Below are positions 56,806-64,000 of a DNA stretch of 64,000 nucleotides, in pieces. The translations under genes and the position numbers were made by a program. The stretch comes from Leptolyngbyaceae cyanobacterium (GTDB lineage: Bacteria; Cyanobacteriota; Cyanobacteriia; Cyanobacteriales; Aerosakkonemataceae), in NCBI GenBank assembly GCA_036703985.1, contig DATNQN010000053.1:32820-96819 (forward strand), read 5' to 3'. The notes beneath the pieces were generated by a model, which was given only the letters and a program-made list of their open reading frames with translations, had not been told where the DNA came from and did not search any database. Position 1 is the first letter of the stretch. Every line of letters begins with the position of its first letter.

Positions 56806-58737
56806 ATGAACGAATTTACAATGATTAATAACGCAATTAAAATATTAGTGGTGGACGACCAGCCGAATAACTTAAGATTTTTATCCAACGTACTTAAGGA
56901 ACGAGGTTACCAAGTGCAAAGAGCCATTAATGGTCAATTAGCATTAAACGCGGCTCTATTGTCTCCACCGGATTTAATTTTGCTGGATATCATGTTGCCA
57001 GACATCAATGGTTATGAAGTTTGTGCTTCTCTAAAAACCACAGAGCAAACTAAAGATATTCCGGTAATTTTTTTAAGTGCTTTGAATGAAACGCAAGAAA
57101 AAGTTAAAGCCTTTAGAATAGGTGGGGTTGATTATATAACTAAACCTTTTCAATCTGAAGAAGTTTTGGCTCGCATAGAAAGTCAATTAACTATTCAAAA
57201 GTTACAAAAGCAACTCAAGCAACAAAACGAGATTTTACAAAATCAAATCAAAGAGCGCCAACAAACAGAAAAATCGCTTAAACAAGCGCATCAACAATTA
57301 GCGTTTCATGTCGAAAACTCACCTTTAGCAGTTATTGAATGGAACCATCAATTTCGAGTACAGCGCTGGTCTGCTCAAGCAGAGAAAATATTTGGCTGGG
57401 CAGCCAGAGAAGTTTTAAATAAGTCTTGGGATGAGTTGGAATTTGTTTTTGATGAGGATTTTGATGAAGTAACCCAAGTAATTACTCATCTGTTAAATGG
57501 TACTCAAACTAGAAATACGTGCCACAATCGCAACTATACAAAAGATGGTTCGGTAGTGCATTGCGAGTGGTATAACTCTGCTTTATTAGACAATGCGGGT
57601 AACTTAGTATCGATTTTATCTTTAGCTTTAGATGTGAGTAATCGCAAAAAAGCAGAAGCGGCTTTACGAGCTAGCGAAGCACTTTATGCAGGTATATTCA
57701 ATCATTCAGCAGAGGCAATTTTTTTACTTAATGTCTCACCAGATGAGAAATTTATTTTTGAAACTATTAATCCTACCAGTGAATTAGTCATGGGTATTTC
57801 AGCAGGGGATATTAGAGGTAAAACTCCTGCTGAGGTAGTGTCAAACCAAATAGCTATCCATTTTGAAGAACGCTACCGTGCTTGCGTTGCAGCTGGTGTT
57901 CCGATTAGTTATGAAGAAAGTTTGACATTGCCAATCGGAAATCGCACTTGGCGCACTATTCTAATTCCCATTCGAGATGCGGCAGGTAATATTATCAAAT
58001 TGCAAGGTAGTTCTAGGGATATTACTGACGAAATTCGTCAGCGTCAAGAACTAGCGCGTTCTAATGCCGAACTCGAACAATTTGCCTATATTGCTTCTCA
58101 TGATTTGCAAGCACCTTTAGCAACTATTACTAGTTACGCTCAACTTTTAGAACAACGTTATAAGGAAAAAATTGATGCTAAGGGGGAAAGATTTATTCGT
58201 AATATCGTGCAAGGTACGATGCGAATGCAAAGCTTAATTGATGACTTGCTGGAGTATTCGCGAGTTGGCAGAAACGAACAACCGTTTGAAGCCATAGATT
58301 GCAATATGGTATTTGAAGAAGCTTGTGCTAATCTCCAATTGGATATCTATAATAATCAAGCAGTTGTTACTTGTGACAAGTTGCCAACAGTAATGGGGGA
58401 TTTTTCCAGGTTGGTGCAACTATTCCAAAATTTAATCGGTAATGGAATTAAGTATCGCCGTCAGGAATCTCCCAATGTTAATATCACTATCTCTCGTCGG
58501 GAAGATGCTTGGTTGTTTGCGGTTAAAGATAATGGAATCGGTATCGAGCCTAAGTACAGCGATCGCATTTTTCAAATTTTCCAGCGCCTCCATAGCCGAA
58601 ATGATTATGCTGGCACGGGTATTGGTTTAGCAATCTGCAAAAAAATTGTGGAAAGTCACGGCGGTCAAATCTGGGTAGAATCCCAACCAGGTCAAGGGTC
58701 AACTTTTTATTTTACATTGGGCGATCTAAAAAATTGA
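56806..58737 (+). CDS. REC-PAS-PAS-histidine kinase with phytochrome-type HisKA
   Basis: 643 aa; an alternative ATG lies at codon 6. REC (about 12-130, Asp61 in LILLDIMLPDINGY), coiled coil, PAS1 (165-285), PAS2 (295-412; FNHSAEAIFLLN), HisKA of the Cph1/bacteriophytochrome kind (FAYIASHDLQAPLATI, His432), HATPase (about 530-640; LIGNGIKYR, DNGIGI, GTGIGLAI). This HisKA class normally signals to Rcp1-like single-domain regulators, and one lies at 59100 on the same strand. No bilin GAF is present in this protein. Confidence 0.92.
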   Translation: MNEFTMINNAIKILVVDDQPNNLRFLSNVLKERGYQVQRAINGQLALNAALLSPPDLILLDIMLPDINGYEVCASLKTTEQTKDIPVIFLSALNETQEKVKAFRIGGVDYITKPFQSEEVLARIESQLTIQKLQKQLKQQNEILQNQIKERQQTEKSLKQAHQQLAFHVENSPLAVIEWNHQFRVQRWSAQAEKIFGWAAREVLNKSWDELEFVFDEDFDEVTQVITHLLNGTQTRNTCHNRNYTKDGSVVHCEWYNSALLDNAGNLVSILSLALDVSNRKKAEAALRASEALYAGIFNHSAEAIFLLNVSPDEKFIFETINPTSELVMGISAGDIRGKTPAEVVSNQIAIHFEERYRACVAAGVPISYEESLTLPIGNRTWRTILIPIRDAAGNIIKLQGSSRDITDEIRQRQELARSNAELEQFAYIASHDLQAPLATITSYAQLLEQRYKEKIDAKGERFIRNIVQGTMRMQSLIDDLLEYSRVGRNEQPFEAIDCNMVFEEACANLQLDIYNNQAVVTCDKLPTVMGDFSRLVQLFQNLIGNGIKYRRQESPNVNITISRREDAWLFAVKDNGIGIEPKYSDRIFQIFQRLHSRNDYAGTGIGLAICKKIVESHGGQIWVESQPGQGSTFYFTLGDLKN

Positions 58738-59099
58738 TATTTTTATTTAAATTTAAGTAAGCCGGAGGTAGGAAGGAAGAGGCTGAAAGTTTACAGCAGA
58801 TTCCTGTTACCTGAAGTAATAAAAACCCAGTTTCTTCAAGAAACCGGGGTTATATGTACCGCATTGACCTGGAAAGCGCTGTAAATTCACTTTTTGTTAC
58901 ATATTCTTGTTGATTTGCGTTTTTCTGCTGAACAAAAAATCGATATCAGGGGTCATCAACCGCACAGATATAAGAAGGAAGTTTGGTATGATACAAGCTG
59001 CTTACTTAATTACAATAGCAAACGGCAAGTCAAAACAAGGCTCAATCCCTTTTTTGCCAAGGCTTGACTATGCCAAAAATCGACCTTGAGTAAAAAGTG
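58738..59099. other. 362-bp intergenic region
   Basis: Between the kinase and the Rcp1-like gene. It contains the AACCCAGTTTCTT hairpin repeat at 58824-58851. A plus-strand frame at 58907-59089 has no coding character. Nothing else is seen. Confidence 0.45.
58824..58851. repeat. Dispersed AACCCAGTTTCTT...AAGAAACCGGGGTT hairpin
   Basis: A stem of about 12 bp with one or two mismatches and a tiny loop, in the spacer after the kinase stop. It is the form of a repeat with AACC(C/G)GTTTCTT arms common in cyanobacteria, and it may end the kinase operon. Confidence 0.55.
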
Positions 59100-59552
59100 A
59101 TGATTTCACGTAGTAAAAACTTTACCATTTTGCTCGCTAATGATGACGACGATCAATGTTTTCTGATTAAGGAAGCTTTACAAGAAGTGGAATTAACTAT
59201 CAATCTCTACTTTGTGAAAGATGGGGAGCAACTACTAGATTACTTATACCATCGTGCTGACTACCAAGCACCTAGCACTTCTCCTCGCCCTCACTTGATA
59301 TTGCTCGATTTAAATATGCCCGGGATTTCTGGTTTAGAAGCACTACCCGTCATTAAGTCCGATACTAACTTGCGTCCGATACCGATCGTTATTTTAACGA
59401 CATCCCATCAAAAAGGAGATATTTTTCGCGCCTATGACTTAGGTGCAAATTCTTTTATCGCCAAACCAGTTACTTTTGAAGGATTGGTGGAAGTGATGAA
59501 AAGTCTATGCCACTACTGGTTTGACGTTGTTTCTTTAATTTATTCAACTTGA
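59100..59552 (+). CDS. Rcp1-like single-domain response regulator
   Basis: 150 aa from the ATG at 59100; a GTG lies 3 nt upstream. A complete receiver: acidic pocket ANDDDDQ, phospho-acceptor in HLILLDLNMPGISG, Thr/Ser switch VILTTSHQK and Lys in FIAKPV. It has the long beta3-alpha3 loop (HRADYQAPSTSPRPH) of the Rcp1 group, which receives phosphate from phytochrome-type kinases and has no output domain. The kinase at 56806, whose HisKA is of that type, is the obvious partner. Confidence 0.93.
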   Translation: MISRSKNFTILLANDDDDQCFLIKEALQEVELTINLYFVKDGEQLLDYLYHRADYQAPSTSPRPHLILLDLNMPGISGLEALPVIKSDTNLRPIPIVILTTSHQKGDIFRAYDLGANSFIAKPVTFEGLVEVMKSLCHYWFDVVSLIYST

Positions 59553-59869
59553 AACTTTATAGTTGAGGTTATCAAGTTTTCTATAAAAAATATAAATTAT
59601 TATAAATATTTTATCTCTTTTTTTATTTTTGTATTAGAATTTTATGAGTTAAAAAAATGAATAATTTTCTCTCTAATTAAATAATAGTAGCTGCCTACTA
59701 GCTCCCAGTGCTAAAATAATGTTTCATACTAAAATTACGGTTAATATATCTTCAGGCAAAACCAAGTACTGCTAACTCAATACTTGTCTACTAGCTCGAC
59801 ATTAATAAACAACGATTTTTTATAGAAGTTAAAATTAAACTATCATATTAATTGGAAAAATTACCTGCT
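59553..59869. other. 317-bp AT-rich intergenic region
   Basis: A very AT-rich spacer (long runs of A/T at 59575-59670) before the 1044-aa kinase. It probably holds that gene's promoter. No repeat or ORF is supported. Confidence 0.4.
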
Positions 59870-62800
59870 ATGATAACAACTTGTTTACCTCGGAGCGAAC
59901 GCAATAGTTTAAAAATACTTTTAGTAGAAGATAATGTAGAAGATGCGGAATTAATTGAAGAACTGCTATTAGAACCTAGTTTTATTGCCACAAATTGTAT
60001 AACCAAAGTTACTAGGGTCGGGGAAGCCATCGAAGCTTTAAATCAGGAAGTTTTTGATGTAATATTACTAGACCTTTCCCTGCCAGATAGTCAAGGATTT
60101 GATAGCCTAGCTAGAGTAGCAGAATATAGCCCGAAAACTCCGATTATCGTATTAACAGCCTGTAACGATCGCGAATTAGCGCTTCAACTACTTCAGGCTG
60201 GCGCTCAGGATTATTTAGTAAAAACAAACATTAATAATTCGATTTTAATTCTCTCCTTACAGTTAGCGATCGAGCGAAAGAAAAGCCGAGAAACCATCCA
60301 AAAAATGGAAGAACTAGCTAGCTTTCAGCAAGCAGTTTTAAACAGTACCAACTATGCAATTATCGGCACTACGATTAATGGCACTATTCATACCTTTAAT
60401 ACCGCAGCCCAGCAACTATTAGGATATCAATCAGCAGAAGTAATCGGAATTGCCACACCTGCGATCCTTCACGATCCGCAACAAATCCGCGAACGCGCTA
60501 GAGAATTATCGCAAAAATTGAACATCGCTATAGAACCTGGATTTGAAGTATTGGTGGCGAAAGCACGGCGAGGAGAAACCGATGAAAGAGAATGGACTTA
60601 TATTCGTAAAGATGGCGCTCGTTTTCCAGTGTTACTGTCGGTAACGCCGATCGGAGATGGATTTGGTAATATTACTGGTTTTTTAGGAATTGCTAGGGAT
60701 ATTACCAAGGACAAACAAACAGAAGCAGCTTTGCACTTTAGCGAAGAAAGATTGCAAATGGCTTTAGAAGGTAGCGGTTTAGGAATGTGGGATTGGAATA
60801 TCCGCACTGGAAAAACCTATTTCGATTCCCAGTGGAAGAAAATGTTGGGTTACGAATCTTGGGAAATTGAAAATAATTACCAAGCTTGGGAACAACTCTT
60901 ACATCCAGAAGACTTACCCAGAGTTTTGCAAATTTTAAACGATCACCTGCAAGGTTATACGGATATTTACGAAGTAGAATTTCGCATAAAAAATAAATCC
61001 GGAAATTGGCAATGGATTTTATCGCAAGGGAAGATTTTCAACCGGGATGAATTAGGAAATCCCGTGCGGATGTTGGGTACTAATTTAGATATTAGCGAGC
61101 GCAAAGCAGCAGAAGAAGAGAACCTCAAATTAACCGATAATTTACAAGAAGCACAGAGAATTGCTCACATCGGTAATTGGGAATTTGACGTTACCAACGG
61201 AACGATCGCTTGGTCAGACGAACTATTCCGAATTTTTGGCTGTAAGCCAGGAAAACCACCGACTTTTACTCAACTTGTCAAACAAGTTTATCAAGAAGAT
61301 CGAGACTCTTTTTTGCAAGTTTTAGAAACAGCCATGACTGAGGGGATACCGTATGATATTGACTATCGAATTTATCGCTTCGATGAAAAACTCAGATATA
61401 TTAACAGTAAGGGAAAAGCACTGCTGAGTAACTCCGGTCGAGTATTGCGGCTATTCGGTACGGCAATGGATATTACCGAACGCAAGCAAGCAGAAGAAGC
61501 TTTACAGCAACAAGTTTTGCGGGAAAGATTGGTAAACGTTATGCAAGAACGCATTCGCCAATCTCTTAATTTGCAAGAAGTTTTAACAACTGCTGTTAAA
61601 GAAGTACAACAGTTTTTGCAAACCGATCGCGCGATCGTTTACCGTTTTCACTCAGATCGTAGCGGAGTAGTCGTCGTCGAATCAGTCATTGAAGGATGGA
61701 TACCCACCCTTGGCATCGATATTCAAAGCCATTGTTCTCACCAAAACGAAGTGCTGATTTATCAAGAAAATACCATTTCTGCCATTGAAGATATTGATAA
61801 ATCTGGTTTAAGCGAGTGTCAAATCGAGTTTCTCAAACACTTACAAATCAAAGCAGCAATAGTAGTTCCCATTCGGCAAGGAAAAAATTTATGGGGACTG
61901 TTAATGGCACACCATTGCAGTAGTCCCAGACAATGGCTTTCTTCGGAAATAGAATCTCTCAAACAACTCAGCGTGCAATTAGCGATCGCCATTCAGCAAT
62001 CCATCTTATTCGAGCAAGCCAAAAATGAAATTATCGAACGCAAAACCGTAGAAATAGCATTGCGACAATCAGAAGCGCGGGAACGTTCCAAAGCCTTACA
62101 ACTAGAAATTACCTTACACAAACTAAAAAGTACCCAAGCTCAATTAGTGCATAATGAAAAAATGGCTGGTTTAGGGCAATTAGTAGCTGGTATAGCTCAT
62201 GAAATTAACAACCCAGTTAGTTTTATTTATGGCAATATTTCACCAGCAATTGAATATGCTTCTAGTCTCACTAATTTGATTAAACTTTATCAAAAATATT
62301 ATCCAAAACCACCTATAGAAATTTCCGATGAAATTGAAAACATCGAGCTTGATTTTATCACTCAAGATTTTCAAAGATTGCTTGGTTCCATGCAAGAAGG
62401 CGCCAAGCGTATCAAGGAAATAGTCTTATCTTTGCGAAACTTTTCCCGTCTTGAAGAAGCAGAAAGCAAACAAGTCGATTTACATTCAGGCATTGACAGC
62501 ACTCTGCTAATTTTACAACATCGCTTGAAAGAACAACCTAGCCGAGTCGCAATTGAAGTAATTAAAAATTATGGAAAATTACCGAAAGTAGATTGTTATC
62601 CAGGTCAGCTAAATCAGGTATTTATGAATATTTTAAATAATGCGATTGACGCTTTAGAACAAAAAATTAGCCAGGACTCTTCTGTTACTCCCCAAATTTC
62701 GATAATTACTGAAACAGTAACTCGTCAAGACTCATTACTTTCGGAAAATGAAGAAATATCAAACGAGCGAATTTTAATTCGGATTATTGATAATGGCCCA

Positions 62801-63004
62801 GGCATCCCATCCAATGTCAAACAACGTTTGTTCGATCCCTTTTTCACCACCAAACCTGTAGGAAAAGGTACGGGATTGGGATTATCCATTAGTTATCAAA
62901 TTATTGTGGAAAAACATCACGGTACTCTCAGATGTAACTCTGAATTAGGTCACCAAACGGAATTCGCGATCGAGATTCCTTTAAAACCCACATCCCCAAA
63001 TTAA
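59870..63004 (+). CDS. REC-PAS3-GAF histidine kinase with CBCR-like GAF
   Basis: 1044 aa from the ATG at 59870; a TTG lies 18 nt upstream. REC (about 14-130, Asp68 in VILLDLSLPDSQG; the usual KP is KT here), PAS1 (150-285), PAS2 (290-410), PAS3 (425-540), GAF (about 548-720), HisKA (NEKMAGLGQLVAGIAHEINN) and HATPase (about 890-1040; MNILNNAIDAL, DNGPGI, GTGLGLSIS). The GAF is of the phytochrome/CBCR kind (VVPIRQGKNLWGLLMAHHC) and has Cys650 in SECQIEFLKHLQIKA, at the bilin-attachment position but followed by Gln rather than His. The HisKA resembles that of the kinase at 41075. Confidence 0.92.
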   Translation: MITTCLPRSERNSLKILLVEDNVEDAELIEELLLEPSFIATNCITKVTRVGEAIEALNQEVFDVILLDLSLPDSQGFDSLARVAEYSPKTPIIVLTACNDRELALQLLQAGAQDYLVKTNINNSILILSLQLAIERKKSRETIQKMEELASFQQAVLNSTNYAIIGTTINGTIHTFNTAAQQLLGYQSAEVIGIATPAILHDPQQIRERARELSQKLNIAIEPGFEVLVAKARRGETDEREWTYIRKDGARFPVLLSVTPIGDGFGNITGFLGIARDITKDKQTEAALHFSEERLQMALEGSGLGMWDWNIRTGKTYFDSQWKKMLGYESWEIENNYQAWEQLLHPEDLPRVLQILNDHLQGYTDIYEVEFRIKNKSGNWQWILSQGKIFNRDELGNPVRMLGTNLDISERKAAEEENLKLTDNLQEAQRIAHIGNWEFDVTNGTIAWSDELFRIFGCKPGKPPTFTQLVKQVYQEDRDSFLQVLETAMTEGIPYDIDYRIYRFDEKLRYINSKGKALLSNSGRVLRLFGTAMDITERKQAEEALQQQVLRERLVNVMQERIRQSLNLQEVLTTAVKEVQQFLQTDRAIVYRFHSDRSGVVVVESVIEGWIPTLGIDIQSHCSHQNEVLIYQENTISAIEDIDKSGLSECQIEFLKHLQIKAAIVVPIRQGKNLWGLLMAHHCSSPRQWLSSEIESLKQLSVQLAIAIQQSILFEQAKNEIIERKTVEIALRQSEARERSKALQLEITLHKLKSTQAQLVHNEKMAGLGQLVAGIAHEINNPVSFIYGNISPAIEYASSLTNLIKLYQKYYPKPPIEISDEIENIELDFITQDFQRLLGSMQEGAKRIKEIVLSLRNFSRLEEAESKQVDLHSGIDSTLLILQHRLKEQPSRVAIEVIKNYGKLPKVDCYPGQLNQVFMNILNNAIDALEQKISQDSSVTPQISIITETVTRQDSLLSENEEISNERILIRIIDNGPGIPSNVKQRLFDPFFTTKPVGKGTGLGLSISYQIIVEKHHGTLRCNSELGHQTEFAIEIPLKPTSPN

Positions 63005-63452
63005 CTAACATCACTAAACATAGTTAGATCGCGTCCAGTCCAATACCCTAAATTACGACTATGCTGATTGATTAACTGGACTTAATGTTACTCATCTGCC
63101 AGCTTGTTCTGAGTAACTTCTGCCTAAACCAATAGCTTAAATATTTTCCTGTGGAGAACGGTATCGCAATGTAGAGTAAAATAGCGCAATTTGCTACAAA
63201 AAATCATGAATTTCATTTATTTCTCTGGATATATAACCATAATGTCTGAGCTAAACTTTCGGTAGATAAATGAAAATATATTTTTTGTTATATCTATAAG
63301 AGTCATCTTCTGAGGAATCATTCTTATGGAGATGATAAAGTTTTTTTAAATTCCTTATTTTTCCATCATCAAGCTAAATATTTCTCTCGATTAGCTCGAA
63401 CCATTCCTTAAATTCTCATCTATCCTAAGATAATTATCAGAGGTTAACCATC
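63005..63452. other. 448-bp intergenic region
   Basis: It contains a perfect 8-bp hairpin GTTACTCA/TGAGTAAC (63087-63094, 63110-63117), possibly the terminator of the kinase, and otherwise AT-rich sequence leading to the next gene. No RNA gene is recognised. Confidence 0.45.
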
Positions 63453-63836
63453 ATGTATGCTGATGAATTTGCCAGTCAATATGGAGTAGCGAAAAATAAT
63501 TTTAAATCCACATCAGTGAGCGAAACAAAAATAGATAACAGTAAGCCATATACCGGAAACAGTGGAAATTTAGCAGATTTTCTAATATTGTGGGCACCTA
63601 TTGGGATGCTGCTAGGTTGCTCGGTAATTTTTTTTGCACTCTTAAAAAGATGGACATTTATTAAAGAAGAAATTTCTTTTAACATTAAACGTTTAGATGA
63701 AGTTCCTTGTAAAAAATGCCGTTATTTTTCTGGTAATCATTATCTAAAGTGTGCGGTGAATCCTTCCGATGCACTGACCGAAAAAGCAACTAACTGCGCG
63801 GATTACTCGCCGCAAGATGAAAAATGTTTACATTGA
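63453..63836 (+). CDS. Small membrane protein with C-terminal cysteine cluster
   Basis: 127 aa. A polar N-terminus (1-40), one membrane helix (about 44-66, FLILWAPIGMLLGCSVIFFA), then a cytoplasmic or periplasmic domain with Cys pattern CKKC-x9-C-x13-C (VPCKKCRYFSGN, YLKCAVNP, ATNCADYSP) plus a late Cys. This may bind zinc or an Fe-S cluster. A good ribosome site (AGAGG) precedes the ATG. It resembles small cyanobacterial proteins with a DUF6464-like Cys block, from memory. It converges with psbA across a bidirectional terminator. Confidence 0.75.
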   Translation: MYADEFASQYGVAKNNFKSTSVSETKIDNSKPYTGNSGNLADFLILWAPIGMLLGCSVIFFALLKRWTFIKEEISFNIKRLDEVPCKKCRYFSGNHYLKCAVNPSDALTEKATNCADYSPQDEKCLH

Positions 63837-63862
63837 ATTTACCTAAAAAAACTATTTTGAAC

Positions 63863-63896
63863 AAAAAAGCGCCCCCTTTTTAGAGAGCGCCTTTTT
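63863..63896. terminator. Bidirectional terminator between the small membrane protein gene and psbA
   Basis: Arms AAAAAAGCGC (63863-63872) and GCGCcTTTTT (63887-63896, one bulged C) with a T-run on either strand (CTTTTTGTTA and CGCTTTTTTG). It lies between convergent stops, 26 nt from one and 28 nt from the other. Confidence 0.65.
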
Positions 63897-63924
63897 GTTA
63901 TTTAGTTAGCTAGCTTTCTAGCAA

Positions 63925-64000
63925 TTAGCCATTGATAGCAGGAGCAGTCAAAGCCACCGGAGCAGCTTCACCAGCCGCCAAGTCGAGAGGGAAGTTGTGA
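63925..64000 (-). CDS. psbA: Photosystem II D1 protein, C-terminal end (partial)
   Basis: The last 24 codons and stop of psbA on the minus strand, cut by the right edge. Translation gives HNFPLDLA followed by AGEAAPVALTAPAING. HNFPLDLA is the conserved end of mature D1 (ending Ala344), and the following 16 residues are the C-terminal extension that CtpA removes so that Ala344 can ligate the oxygen-evolving cluster. The 16-residue length is typical of cyanobacteria. Which psbA copy this is cannot be told from the tail. Confidence 0.95.
   Translation of the reverse strand, partial: HNFPLDLAAGEAAPVALTAPAING

Noticed and set aside
58907..59089. A 60-aa plus-strand ORF before the Rcp1-like gene
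   Set aside because: Low-complexity product, no start signal, no family resemblance.

Overview
The window is a chromosomal segment of a cyanobacterium, probably filamentous and non-heterocystous (Oscillatoriales-like; genus not determined). The evidence is a psbA (photosystem II D1) 3' end at the right edge, an NTRC fusion, an ArgZ/AgrE-type arginine dihydrolase, a CYP120-like P450, Rcp1-type and REC-first signalling proteins, many GCGATCGC (HIP1) sites and several dispersed intergenic repeat families. Base composition looks moderate and AT-leaning. I saw no tRNA, rRNA, CRISPR array, transposase or phage gene.

Layout. 1-13.1 kb: the 5' part of a TPR protein (cut by the left edge), a type IV prepilin with its terminator, a SAM methyltransferase, NTRC, and then a block of TPR proteins fused to glycosyltransferase and methyltransferase domains (GT61, GT plus two methyltransferases in one chain, GT9-like) ending with a small methyltransferase. 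This looks like a surface glycan or protein-glycosylation cluster. 13.2-34.3 kb: mostly housekeeping and accessory single genes: an ABC permease, a secreted protein, a ROK kinase, a Uma2 nuclease, a duplicated-repeat protein, CTP synthase, a PPOX protein, an amidase, an RNase H-like protein coupled to a NUDIX hydrolase, a metallophosphatase, ArgZ/AgrE, a nucleotide cyclase, a DUF3365-HAMP heme sensor divergent from a PhnD-like lipoprotein, an SGNH lipase, a P450, an MBL hydrolase and chorismate synthase.

34.9-40.9 kb: a minus-strand run with defence-like content. Its transcriptional order is a winged-helix protein, a P-loop ATPase, a PD-(D/E)XK nuclease-domain protein, an orphan YgiT-type zinc-ribbon antitoxin, a zeta-toxin-like kinase, its small partner and an ADP-ribosylglycohydrolase. 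The first three are the best candidate here for an undescribed system.

41.0-63.0 kb: a 22-kb two-component island. On the minus strand lie a 2275-aa hybrid kinase, a REC-GGDEF-EAL protein that overlaps it by 4 nt, and a REC-kinase. Divergently on the plus strand lie three more kinases, an Rcp1-like response regulator and a 1044-aa REC-PAS-GAF kinase. Three of the hybrid kinases share a C-terminal helical tail after their last receiver. Two carry phytochrome-like GAF domains with a cysteine near the bilin-attachment position. The window ends with a small membrane protein converging on psbA across a bidirectional terminator.
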